A stretch of DNA of 64,000 bases from CAYVFC01 sp964450715. Lineage in GTDB: Bacteria; Myxococcota_A; Polyangia; Polyangiales; JAFGIB01. The translations under genes and the position numbers were made by a program. Below the pieces are notes generated by a model that worked only from the letters and a program-made list of their open reading frames with translations, was not told where the DNA came from and did no database searches. The DNA is taken from the NCBI GenBank assembly GCA_964450715.1, contig CAYVFC010000024.1, forward strand, positions 7,206 to 71,205, read 5' to 3'. Shown piece by piece: positions 36,844 through 45,379 of the stretch (the first letter of the stretch is position 1; each line of letters starts with the position of its first letter).

Positions 36844-39078
36844 TTACGCCGCGGCAAACCCGACCACGCGCCTACCCTGCTGCCGGATCTTGATCTCGGC
36901 TTCCTCGGCCAGGGCCTCGACCAGCGCCGAAGGCGAGATCTCAGATTGCGGGAGAAAGGCGAAGCGGTCCTTGACGACCTTGAAGTCGCCGGGAGCGAGG
37001 TGGGTCAGATCGGATAGCCGTTGCGAAGTGATCGGATCGATCGCGGAAGCCGAAAGGGGGGCGAGCAAGCGGTCGTAGAAAATGCGGTTGCCCTCCGCGG
37101 TGAGGTAATCGAAACCGATCTTGTGGTTGAAGCGGCGGATGGACGCGGTGTCTAGTCCGTCCAGGCGGTTGGTGGTGCAGATCAGTATGCCGCGGAAGCG
37201 CTCCATCTGGGTCAGGAACTCGTTGGTGAAGCTCACTTCCCAGGAACGGACGGCGGCGGACCGGCTGTAGAGGACGGAATCGGCCTCGTCGATGAGCAGG
37301 ATCGACCCCTGGCTCTCGGCCTGGTGGAAGGCCTCGGCCAGGTACCGCTCGGTCATCCCCACGTACGGGTTCAGGATGTCACTCGCGCGTTTCACCAGTA
37401 CCTCTCGATCGAGGCGCTCCCCGATGTGCCGCGCTAGCTCGCTCTTGCCCGTTCCCGGAGGGCCGTGGAAGAGCAGGTTCATGTTCTTACGCTCCTGCCG
37501 GTCTCCCTTGCGCAGGAAACGATCGAAAGCCTGCAGTTGCTCGAAGAGATGCGGCAGGTTCGCGGTCAGGTTGAGCCCCTCCATGACGAAGACCTTTCCG
37601 GGCCGGTCCCTGTTCACCACCGGTACACCGCCGTTCAACAGGGTGCGGTGGGCCTCTAGCGAGAGCTTCAGGGCGCGCTGAAAGCCGGCGGCGTCGGTCG
37701 CGCTGAGATCACGCGCCTTCTTGACCGCCAGGTCGATGGCGCCGGCCGATAGCTCGTACTCGCGTGAAAGCCGCGCCGTCTCTTCGCAGGAGACAAGCCG
37801 CTTGACCCCGTGTCGGCGCAGCACGCGCTCGAACAGTCGAAACCTTTCCCTACGGCCGAAGGGCCTGAAGTGCAGGCTGAAGGCGAAACGCCGAAGTACC
37901 GATTCTTCGATATCGTCGATGCGGTTGGTGATCCAGATCATGCGCACGCCCGGCCGTTCCAGTAGCTCGTTCAGCCAGCCCTTGTCCTGGGTCTCGCCCC
38001 GGCGGGACCAAGAGTTCCCCGTGTTCAACACGTTGTCGGCCTCGTCCACGATCACGAGCGAGCCACCCTCGCAGCTGGTCATGTTCAGGCAGGCGGTGAT
38101 GGCGCCACGGCGCAGGCGGCTGTTGTTTTCCTCCCCGGAGATGATCTCGTATGCGGGGATGCCGATGCGTCTGGCCACCGCCTGCGCAAAGCAGGTCTTG
38201 CCCGAACCCGGCAAGCCGTAGATCAGAACATGGGTGGAGGAACCGGCCGGGCGTTTTTCGAGCAGCGCCAGGACGTGTTCCGCCTGTTCCCGATCCAGCG
38301 AATGGTAGTGAAGCGGAAGAACGCGGTTCGGGGCTTTTCTGAAAAGCTTCCGCGAAAGAACATTCTCCGGACGCTCCTCGAAAAGTTCGAGAAATCCGTC
38401 CTCGAACTGTATGTCGGGCGCGTAGTTCGGCCTGTCGGAGGCGAGCAGTCCGATTCTCCGTAGCTTGCGCAGCATACGCGAGAGCTCGGACGGCCCGGCG
38501 CGGATCGCGGCCTGCAGGTAAACATTACCGGAGCGCTTCTCGCATTCGAGAGTGTCGCAGAAATATTCGTGCGGTTTGTCCCATACCGATATCAGGTAGA
38601 CCCAAAAACAGAGCTCGGTTTCCTTCTCGGTCAAATTGAACATCTTGCTGACGGAGGCGAGGTTTCGCTCGATGGTCGATTGTCCCCGGTACCGCAGACT
38701 CGAGATCCGCAACTCCAGAAGCTCTTCGGCCAGCGCCGCGAACCGAGCGGATACCTGCGCCCTGACCAGGGCGGCCTTTCCGTTGCTCTTCTTCTTCTCC
38801 AGCTCGTCGAGGTCGTAATAGGAACCGCTGCTGCCCCATATTTCCGGCAACCGCGTCGAATCCGGAGCCTCCGCCGCGAACCCGGTCAGCGTTTCGATCG
38901 CCGGTCCCAGTATCCAGGTCATGATCCCCCTGCCGAGCCAGCAAAGGTCGGGATAGCGGGAAACCAGGCGTTGCATGTACAGGGCGCATTTCGTGATCGC
39001 GTACCGCTGGTCCAACCCGAGGTCATCGAGCCGGGTTGGATTCCCGATCTGTACCTCCTTCCTGTTTCTTCTCGACAT
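36844..39078 (-). CDS. Tandem (double) AAA+ ATPase, copy 1
   Basis: A 744-residue protein with two complete AAA+ modules after a helical N-terminal region of about 270 residues. Module 1: Walker A GLPGSGKTCFAQ near 288, Walker B SLVIVDEADNV near 345, sensor-1 MIWITNR near 390. Module 2: Walker A HGPPGTGKSELARH near 539, Walker B ILLIDEADSV near 590, sensor-1 ILICTTNR near 630. Both sites look catalytically complete. It is closely related to the protein at 45380-47647 and to the fragment at 24130-24790. The ATG at 39078 follows GAGAGG. A small unknown gene (39116-39436) ends 37 bases upstream, and another (36465-36794) lies downstream, forming a likely three-gene unit. Its family role is not known to me; double-AAA+ proteins usually remodel or unfold protein or nucleoprotein complexes. 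Confidence 0.85.
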   Translation of the reverse strand: MSRRNRKEVQIGNPTRLDDLGLDQRYAITKCALYMQRLVSRYPDLCWLGRGIMTWILGPAIETLTGFAAEAPDSTRLPEIWGSSGSYYDLDELEKKKSNGKAALVRAQVSARFAALAEELLELRISSLRYRGQSTIERNLASVSKMFNLTEKETELCFWVYLISVWDKPHEYFCDTLECEKRSGNVYLQAAIRAGPSELSRMLRKLRRIGLLASDRPNYAPDIQFEDGFLELFEERPENVLSRKLFRKAPNRVLPLHYHSLDREQAEHVLALLEKRPAGSSTHVLIYGLPGSGKTCFAQAVARRIGIPAYEIISGEENNSRLRRGAITACLNMTSCEGGSLVIVDEADNVLNTGNSWSRRGETQDKGWLNELLERPGVRMIWITNRIDDIEESVLRRFAFSLHFRPFGRRERFRLFERVLRRHGVKRLVSCEETARLSREYELSAGAIDLAVKKARDLSATDAAGFQRALKLSLEAHRTLLNGGVPVVNRDRPGKVFVMEGLNLTANLPHLFEQLQAFDRFLRKGDRQERKNMNLLFHGPPGTGKSELARHIGERLDREVLVKRASDILNPYVGMTERYLAEAFHQAESQGSILLIDEADSVLYSRSAAVRSWEVSFTNEFLTQMERFRGILICTTNRLDGLDTASIRRFNHKIGFDYLTAEGNRIFYDRLLAPLSASAIDPITSQRLSDLTHLAPGDFKVVKDRFAFLPQSEISPSALVEALAEEAEIKIRQQGRRVVGFAAA

Positions 39079-39115
39079 GATCTTTCAACCTCTCTTCATT
39101 CGTCCGGTATCTCTC

Positions 39116-39436
39116 CTACCCGGTTCCTTCACAGCAGCGCGAAAACTCCCCGACGATCTTGGCGATTGTCGCCAGCCTCTTCGGCATCCGCGTCCCGTCC
39201 TGCAAATGAACCAGCGTCTCCTCGAGTTCCGCGGCCTTTAAAAAGCCCTCGGCAACCAGCAGCTCGAAGCAGTCACTCAGCGCCACGGGCCTTTTCATGG
39301 TGAAGACGTCGACGACCTTAAGCGGCCGCTCGCGATTGTCCCGGAAGACTTCGCAGAACAGGCCGAGCGCGTGGTCGACGCCGCCGATTGCATATACTTC
39401 AGATTGTCTGGGATGCTCGATCCTGAACCTGGACAT
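39116..39436 (-). CDS. Small unknown protein linked to the AAA+ ATPase
   Basis: A 106-residue protein starting MSRFRIEHPRQSEVY. It shares the HPR motif, the GxDxALGxF motif and the following helix (FELLVAEGFLKAAEL) with the N-terminal 100 residues of the 257-residue protein at 24919-25692. The ATG at 39436 has GAAAGGGTTG ahead of it. It lies 37 bases upstream of the double-AAA+ ATPase on the same strand. The same combination of this protein type and an AAA+ copy occurs at 24.1-25.7 kb. No known family; likely functional partner by neighbourhood. Confidence 0.72.
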   Translation of the reverse strand: MSRFRIEHPRQSEVYAIGGVDHALGLFCEVFRDNRERPLKVVDVFTMKRPVALSDCFELLVAEGFLKAAELEETLVHLQDGTRMPKRLATIAKIVGEFSRCCEGTG

Positions 39437-39623
39437 GATTCAACCCTTTCTCGAGAGGCTGCGCCGGCAGCCCGCTCGGCCCTGATCCTGACAGTCATCG
39501 CCCCCGCGGAACGCCGTACCAGATCGATAAAACTGGTGTCGGCAAGGGGTTCGGGAGGTTTTAGATGATCCAGCCACATCTACTATTACACCGCAGGCCG
39601 GGAGAGTACAAAAAATATCTTTG

Positions 39624-39645
39624 AATCAGGCCAACCGGCCTGATT
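39624..39645 (-). terminator. Hairpin AATCAGGCC-AACC-GGCCTGATT
   Basis: A perfect 9-bp stem with a 4-base loop, 75 bases beyond the stop of the 39720-40154 gene. On the minus strand it is followed by CAAAGATATTTTTTG, which has a modest T run, so it can act as an intrinsic terminator for that gene. An operator for the 39436 gene is the alternative. Confidence 0.5.
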
Positions 39646-39719
39646 GTTACCAGAGAAAGCCCGGGATCTACTCCCGTCGGTTACCGGGAGGATACCGGAC
39701 GCCAGGTTTCACCAGGTTA

Positions 39720-40154
39720 TTAATCCCAGAGCCCTGTTTCGACAGCCACCAGCGAAACCTCGCCGCAATGAGGGCACTTCGCGGCTTCCTTACCGTCGGC
39801 GGTCGCAGGCAGCTTGATCGAGCCGTGAAGCGCTGCCTTGCACTTGCATCGAGGCCGGTGCCGGGCTTCGAGCAGCATCTTCGCCAGCTCCGAGGGGGTG
39901 AGATGGATAGTCGCCGGCTTCCCGTCGTCCCCCATGGAAGCGGTACTCCACGGACGTTCGTCCATGCTGTCGAGCGAGGCCTTGAGGGTCCAGGCGTACT
40001 GCAGCACTCGCGCCGAACGAAGGGTTTCGCATCTCGGGCAATAAAAAACCCGCATCTCGAAGAACTGCCAGCTCGAATGCATGCCAGAACCGACTGCTAT
40101 CCGTTCTCCCGACAGCCCGCAGTTTTCGCAGTGAACGTTCAGGTCAATCCCCAT
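39720..40154 (-). CDS. Unknown protein with two zinc-binding Cys clusters
   Basis: A 144-residue protein. The N-terminal motif CENCGLSGE near residue 9 and the YCPRCETLRS motif near 38 make a first CxxC pair; CKCK near 105 and CPHCGE near 128 make a second. Between them lies a DGKPATIHLTPSELAKMLLEA segment, split into helix and loop. The ATG at 40154 sits directly after GGAGGGAGGAAT, a very strong ribosome site, which decides it over an ATG 21 bases upstream. It is the second gene behind 40290-40670 on the minus strand. No family recognised; likely a small zinc protein. Confidence 0.68.
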   Translation of the reverse strand: MGIDLNVHCENCGLSGERIAVGSGMHSSWQFFEMRVFYCPRCETLRSARVLQYAWTLKASLDSMDERPWSTASMGDDGKPATIHLTPSELAKMLLEARHRPRCKCKAALHGSIKLPATADGKEAAKCPHCGEVSLVAVETGLWD

Positions 40155-40289
40155 ATTCCTCCCTCCATGCGCCACCCGGGAGCTCTATTGTCGACGAACG
40201 TTGCGATGATGGCAAACGCCCTCTCGGCCCGTTCCGCGTCGTGAACCGGTATATGCACATGGCTTACAGGAACGGCGGAACCGGAAGGG

Positions 40290-40670
40290 TCACTCGTCGG
40301 CCTCTAACGACGTCCCGGCGCTGCGCTCCCTGTCTTCCGCCTCTGCGCGATCCAGGGCGTCCAGTATCTTGTTCCCGCGGTCTAGACCACCTCTCACGCA
40401 ATCCATCAGGTCCGCCAGATACAGGTTGTACCCGATGATCTTGCCGGAACCCCCGAGCCTGGCCACGGCGTAGTCGACCGTGTCCCCGTCTTTCACTATC
40501 TGGACGAAGAGCTTCATCTGCCCTTCTTCCAGACCTTCCCGGTCGGTCTGTATGGTCAGGTGCGCCTCGTAGTCGTGGGTACGACACAGTTCCTTCACGC
40601 GGCTGAAGTACCCCTTGCTACCGGCGTCTAGCTGTTCGAGCGTCTTGTCGTCTATATCGTCGAGTTTCAT
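40290..40670 (-). CDS. Small unknown protein, paralogue of 36465-36794
   Basis: A 126-residue protein starting MKLDDIDDKTLEQLDAG. The core YEAHLTIQT ... GLEEGQMKLFVQI ... IIGYNLYLADL is shared with the 109-residue protein at 36465-36794; an extra charged C-terminal tail (AEAEDRERSAGTSLEADE) is specific to this copy. It is divergent from the DUF2779 gene with a 263-base gap that carries two direct copies of CCGGCCGGAA (near 40714 and 40773). Function unknown. Confidence 0.7.
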   Translation of the reverse strand: MKLDDIDDKTLEQLDAGSKGYFSRVKELCRTHDYEAHLTIQTDREGLEEGQMKLFVQIVKDGDTVDYAVARLGGSGKIIGYNLYLADLMDCVRGGLDRGNKILDALDRAEAEDRERSAGTSLEADE

Positions 40671-40710
40671 GGCCCTGCTCCGTTATCCATGTCTCCTGTT
40701 TCTAATACAC

Positions 40711-40783
40711 CGGCCGGAAGGAAAACTTCAGAAACTTTTTTTAAATATTTTCAGAACATAAAACCGACGTGTCCGGCCGGAAT
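40711..40783. promoter_or_regulatory. Two direct CCGGCCGGAA boxes in a divergent intergenic region
   Basis: The decamer CCGGCCGGAA occurs twice about 60 bases apart between the divergent genes starting at 40670 (minus) and 40934 (plus), in otherwise AT-rich sequence (TTTTTTTAAATATTTT between them). The palindromic CCGGCCGG core suits a dimeric regulator. It may also be chance in high-GC DNA. Confidence 0.35.
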
Positions 40784-40933
40784 ATTTTGATATTTATCCG
40801 CTCTGCGGTGTACCGATGATGTGATGGAGTTCCGTGTAGGAAGATGTAACCGGACTGACGAAACCGATCGCTGTAGCTGGTATGAAACGTGCTTTCTGTT
40901 GTACGATGAGAGCTTCCAGCCAAAGGGGGTAGA

Positions 40934-42421
40934 ATGCCATATCGCCTCTCCAAGTCCCGGTATGTTTCCGGACTTCGGTGTCCGAAGATGCTCTGGCTCG
41001 CGGTGAACGAGCCGGAAAACGCGGCCATTGCCGAGGCGAAGCTAGAGAGGCTTCGACAGGTGGGGCACCGGGTAGGTGAGTACGCGCAGCAGCTCTTCAA
41101 GGGCGGCGTGTTGATGGATGAGGGGCGGGAAAATCTCTCGAAGGCGATCGCGAGGACCGCCGAGCACGCGGAAAAGGGCGCCAGCGCGATATTCGAGGCG
41201 ACGGTCGACTACAAGAATATTCTATGTCGCGCGGATATCTTGAAGAAGGTCCGGGGAAAGACGAACACCTGGGACCTGTACGAGGTCAAGAGTTCGACCG
41301 AAGTCAGGAACCATCACTATCCGGATGTCGCGGTTCAGAAGTTTTGCTTCGAGGGAGCGGGGTATTCGATCCGAAAGTGCTTTTTGACGCACGTGAACAA
41401 CCGGTACGTCCGCAAAAGGGAGATCGATCCCACCGCCTTCATTACCCACGAGGATCTTACTACTGAGATCGATTCGATGGTCGGATCGGTCGAGTCGAAG
41501 GCCGCCGAACTGATAGACATGATCAACTCCCGCAAGTGCCCGGAAATCGAGCCCGGGAAACAATGCACCAACCCGCGCAATTGCGACTACCTGAACCACT
41601 GCCATGAGCCGGTCGACGAACATTCTATTTTCACACTGTACCGCGGAGGAAAGGCTGTTCGCGAATTGGAAGAAAGGGGCATCACTCTCCTCGCGGACGT
41701 CCCGGAAGACTTAGCGCTATCTGCACGGAACCGTCGTCACGTCGAGTCGGCAAAATCGATGAAGCCGGTGATCGACAGGGAGGCACTGAAGAAAAGCCTC
41801 GAACAACTCGAGTATCCCCTGTACTACCTCGATTTCGAGACCGTGAGTTGCGGGATACCGTTGTTCGACAATACCCGACCGTACCAGAAAGTCCCCTTCC
41901 AGTTCTCGTTACACATCCAGAAAGAGCCCGGCGTTGAATGTGAGCACAGGGAGTTTCTCGCAGAGGACAGATATGATCCGCGGGAGAGACTGATATGCGA
42001 GATGCTGGACGCGATCGGTGATAGTGGGTCGATCATTGCTCACAACGCCAGCTTCGAGAAAGGGCGTATCGATGAACTGGCCCGCGACTTTTCGAAATAC
42101 AGGAAACGGCTGGCTGCACTCCTTCCTCGTTTCTGGGATTTGATGAAGCCATTTGGGCGTGGAGACTACATGCACTACGGTTTCTGCGGGAAGACTTCAC
42201 TCAAGAAGATACTGCCGGTGCTAGTACCTTCTCTTTCTTACGACGAACTCGAGATCCAAGAGGGAGAGTCGGCAAGTCTGATCGCCGAACGCTGGTACGA
42301 CAACGCCCTTTCCGACCAAGAATGGAAAAACGCCCGCAAGAACCTTTTAAAGTACTGCGGTCTGGATACCCTGGCGATGGTGGAAATACTGAAGGTGCTT
42401 CGAGCCCCGGTTCAACGCTGA
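40934..42421 (+). CDS. DUF2779-family nuclease-like protein
   Basis: A 495-residue protein beginning MPYRLSKSRYVSGLRCPKML, the typical opening of DUF2779 proteins. Residues about 90-140 show a RecB-like nuclease pattern: CRADILKKV, then LYEVKSST (ExK) and DVAVQKF (Q). A Cys set follows (RKCPEIEPGKQCTNPRNCDYLNHC near 200, in pieces), as in Cas4/RecB iron-sulfur nucleases. The C-terminal half is an RNase H-fold module: YYLDFETVSCG near 300 (DxE), IIAHNASFEKGR near 360, and LKYCGLDTLAMVEIL near the end. The ribosome site AAAGGGGGT precedes the ATG. Such proteins are frequent in defence islands; the substrate is not established. Confidence 0.85.
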   Translation: MPYRLSKSRYVSGLRCPKMLWLAVNEPENAAIAEAKLERLRQVGHRVGEYAQQLFKGGVLMDEGRENLSKAIARTAEHAEKGASAIFEATVDYKNILCRADILKKVRGKTNTWDLYEVKSSTEVRNHHYPDVAVQKFCFEGAGYSIRKCFLTHVNNRYVRKREIDPTAFITHEDLTTEIDSMVGSVESKAAELIDMINSRKCPEIEPGKQCTNPRNCDYLNHCHEPVDEHSIFTLYRGGKAVRELEERGITLLADVPEDLALSARNRRHVESAKSMKPVIDREALKKSLEQLEYPLYYLDFETVSCGIPLFDNTRPYQKVPFQFSLHIQKEPGVECEHREFLAEDRYDPRERLICEMLDAIGDSGSIIAHNASFEKGRIDELARDFSKYRKRLAALLPRFWDLMKPFGRGDYMHYGFCGKTSLKKILPVLVPSLSYDELEIQEGESASLIAERWYDNALSDQEWKNARKNLLKYCGLDTLAMVEILKVLRAPVQR

Positions 42422-42655
42422 TCACAGATTCTCAAGCGGATTCTGGTATCGACGGGGATGGCTTCGAGATACCTGCCTAACGCCTCCGAGTCGGCAAAGC
42501 GCTGGGCGACATTCAAGTACTTCCGGAAGCGTCTCGCTCGCGATACTCCGCAACATCCGGCTGACCTCGTCGGATTTGCGCGCAGGCCGACATGAATACG
42601 ACGTATAGTCGTGGTGTCAATTCTCGGTCTTCAAATCCGTCCAGCCAGGAAAACC

Positions 42656-44140
42656 ATGTCCACGGTCGCCAGTAACACGTTCACCCCGGTATCTCGCCCG
42701 GGAACCATCGCTTACAAGCCTAGACGCGACGGTGGAATGCTGCTCTTTTTCAAATCGCAAAGTATCCGGCTGTACTGTAACAGCCCCACCGAGCCGCCGT
42801 GGTCCGCCGAGAAGATGAAGGATCCCCCCGTCTGGCAACGAGACCGGGGTGGCAACTACCTGGTTCTCGGCGAGGCCGTGGCCGAAGTGAAACAATATCG
42901 GGAGGAGCAGGCGCGTGCACGCGCGGCCGGTGAGGCAGCGCCGCACAGCCAGCGAACCGAGGCGCTTGCCTCGTTCCTCGAACACTTCCAACCCGAGCAC
43001 CTCCAAGCCCTTTCGGGCTACTGGGCGCGTACTTTCAACTTCTATAGCGCTATCCGGCGCTGCCCGGGTTTGCTCGACCTCGCGTGCTCGGACTCGACGC
43101 CCGCCGGCCCGGTAGACGGCAGGGCTATGGCAGGCGGCGGAGCGCTGGCCTACGTTCTGAGTAATGCATATGCCTTCATCGAACCCTCGCCGAAACGCCC
43201 GCTCGACGTCGTCAGGCGACTGGTCCGCCGCAAGCGAAGGGATATCGCCGTCGCGCTCGGATTTCCGCGAAAACATGCCGGCCTTGCCGTACGAGTGATG
43301 GGCAGTATGCCGCGCTCGAACGTGAACAACTTCAGCCTCCTCGATCTACGCGGCCTGTTCGTACGCGGCGACAGGCACGCTATCAAGTTGCTCACCCACG
43401 CGGAAAAGGTCAATTCCGATGTCATCTCCCTGCTCAAACGCGAAGAAACGATACCGTTCGTGACTGCCAATCTGGTAGCAGAGGTTGCAGCAGGCCCGGA
43501 TGACCTTCTCGGTCGAGTCGATTCGGCCGGCCTGTTACGCGACGCCTACGGGCTGGTGAACGCGCGGCGCGGGCACATGCTAAAGATCCGTTCGCTCGCC
43601 TCTCTGCTCACGCTCCACAACAACGAAGTCGAGCGTGCGCTCGCGATGCGTTCCGGTTGGCGCCTGCAAAAGCTCCCGTCGCCGCCGGTGCGGGAAAGGC
43701 CCGGCGTGATCGAGTACGTTTCGAGTTCGGGAGCCGCCCTGTACGAAGAAGGTAAGGAGATGCACAACTGCGTTTCCGGTTACGCCTCCCGGGTGGCGAG
43801 CGGCGAGTGCTTCATATACCGCGTTCTCTCCCCCGAGCGCTGCACGCTTTCCATCGCGCTCGGCCCGGATATGCGCTTTCACATCTCAGAACTGAAAGGC
43901 CCCTGCAACGCCCCCCTCAAGCTGCAAGAAACACTCCCGATGATCGAAACTTGGTTGAACGACGGCCACGACCCGGAACAGGCGGAACGCGTTAGAACTC
44001 TTCAACTACGTTCCGGTACAAGCCTTCGTTTTCGACGGGAGGGTCCTCCGCCCGAGCGCGATTTCGACTACCCCGAGGAAGACCGGTACGAGCTGAACGG
44101 ACGGGAACTCTACGACGCTGGCGAAGACATACCGTTTTGA
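42656..44140 (+). CDS. PcfJ-like protein
   Basis: A 494-residue protein. The C-terminal part holds the PcfJ signature: ALYEEGKEMHNCVSGYASRV near residue 365 and GECFIYRVLSPE, with a following LHISELKGPCN-like segment and a terminal ETWL motif. The first 330 residues are helical and without a nameable domain. ATG at 42656 follows CCAGGAAAA; the longer GTG reading adds 15 residues with no support. PcfJ was first named in conjugative plasmids of Gram-positive bacteria and is widespread on mobile elements; its biochemical function is unknown. It stands in the same direction as the DUF2779 gene and the unknown gene at 44253. Confidence 0.75.
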   Translation: MSTVASNTFTPVSRPGTIAYKPRRDGGMLLFFKSQSIRLYCNSPTEPPWSAEKMKDPPVWQRDRGGNYLVLGEAVAEVKQYREEQARARAAGEAAPHSQRTEALASFLEHFQPEHLQALSGYWARTFNFYSAIRRCPGLLDLACSDSTPAGPVDGRAMAGGGALAYVLSNAYAFIEPSPKRPLDVVRRLVRRKRRDIAVALGFPRKHAGLAVRVMGSMPRSNVNNFSLLDLRGLFVRGDRHAIKLLTHAEKVNSDVISLLKREETIPFVTANLVAEVAAGPDDLLGRVDSAGLLRDAYGLVNARRGHMLKIRSLASLLTLHNNEVERALAMRSGWRLQKLPSPPVRERPGVIEYVSSSGAALYEEGKEMHNCVSGYASRVASGECFIYRVLSPERCTLSIALGPDMRFHISELKGPCNAPLKLQETLPMIETWLNDGHDPEQAERVRTLQLRSGTSLRFRREGPPPERDFDYPEEDRYELNGRELYDAGEDIPF

Positions 44141-44252
44141 CCAGCGGTATATTCTAAAAGAATACCGCACTCAGGCTTCTCTTCCATGTCCCTTGATGCC
44201 CTGTCGCCTTCTCATCCTTTCTTTGTTATTGTCCCGAAACAAGGAGGGAAAT

Positions 44253-45368
44253 GTGCCTAGACTGACTTACACGAATACTGTCGCAACGAAGCACCGCGAA
44301 TACCTCGGACGTCCACTTCTTCTGACAAACTCGGACGGTACCTCGCTACAAACAGATGAGAGAGGCGAGCTATTCACTTTTCGGTTCGCGCGGATCACGC
44401 ACACCTTGTGCGACCAAGACGGCAAGGAATACAGCCTGGCCGCCTTGGGGAAACGGTTTTTCGGCGATAGCGACCCAACAGTCGCTAGGATGCTACGCCG
44501 ACTAGTAACACCAGAAATGGAGCTTGAGCGCGTTTTCAACGCCTTCCGTTATAAATACGTTCTATTGATTAGGGAGAGGCAACCTTTCGATAGAAACGAC
44601 AATACCAAAGCATCGGAATGGATGCGGGAACGGATGAGCGCCAACTATAACAATCTCTTTAAGATATTAACGGGAGCACGGCCACGGGGCTATTCCGCTG
44701 CAGAGATGAATGGTTGCCTGAAAGGAAACCGCTTCAGGTCCGGATTCATGCGGTCGTTCGAAAATGAAAAGGAAGATCTAGACAGAATCCTGAGGTTATT
44801 CCGATCTCGCGCGAAAGAGGATGGCTACGGAAAGACAACGCGGGATGCCTATCGAGAGGTAATTGCTATAAAGCCGGGATTTCATGAAATCTGGATGGAT
44901 CTGGCAAGTCCTGATGCCGACTACCATAGACTGGCACTGCAAGAGTCTTTCAGCGCGAAAAGAAAGAAGAACGTCGAAGATTACCGCGATCGCAGGTCCC
45001 GAGTTTTAGCGCTATTTCACGGACTCGCGGGTCGTCCTATTTCCTGGCGTACCGAATACTTCTCGCGTGAGATCAATATCAAGTCCTTCAGAACCTATGC
45101 TGCCTGTGCGGTCACCGAAGGGCCTTGTCACTACCGAAAAAGCGTTAATGTCGTCCTCTCCGATCTACTCTCGGACACCTCCCGAATACGCGGTAGCGAC
45201 CCCCATACGTCAAAGGAGGCGAATGATGCTGCCAAGGAAAAGCTTACAAGTGAGTGCCATGTATACGACTACCGCGATGCATTGAGGAAGGGGGTCGGCA
45301 TCGAAGATGTGTTGGAAGAAATGAAGCGCTATGCGTCGCACGGAATTTTGAGACGTCGCAGAGTATAA
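44253..45368 (+). CDS. Unknown 371-residue protein
   Basis: The GTG at 44253 is the start because AAGGAGGG lies five bases ahead; the 20 codons upstream are a hydrophobic out-of-context stretch. The protein is basic and helical (SEWMRERMSANYNNLF; EKEDLDRILRLFRSRAKEDGY) with an N-terminal segment rich in beta residues (LLLTNSDGTSLQTDERG). No Walker, Cys-cluster or nuclease motif is visible, and no membrane segment. It is followed after 12 bases by the convergent AAA+ ATPase gene. I do not recognise a family. Confidence 0.75.
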   Translation: MPRLTYTNTVATKHREYLGRPLLLTNSDGTSLQTDERGELFTFRFARITHTLCDQDGKEYSLAALGKRFFGDSDPTVARMLRRLVTPEMELERVFNAFRYKYVLLIRERQPFDRNDNTKASEWMRERMSANYNNLFKILTGARPRGYSAAEMNGCLKGNRFRSGFMRSFENEKEDLDRILRLFRSRAKEDGYGKTTRDAYREVIAIKPGFHEIWMDLASPDADYHRLALQESFSAKRKKNVEDYRDRRSRVLALFHGLAGRPISWRTEYFSREINIKSFRTYAACAVTEGPCHYRKSVNVVLSDLLSDTSRIRGSDPHTSKEANDAAKEKLTSECHVYDYRDALRKGVGIEDVLEEMKRYASHGILRRRRV

Positions 45369-45379
45369 TACGGCGTCAT

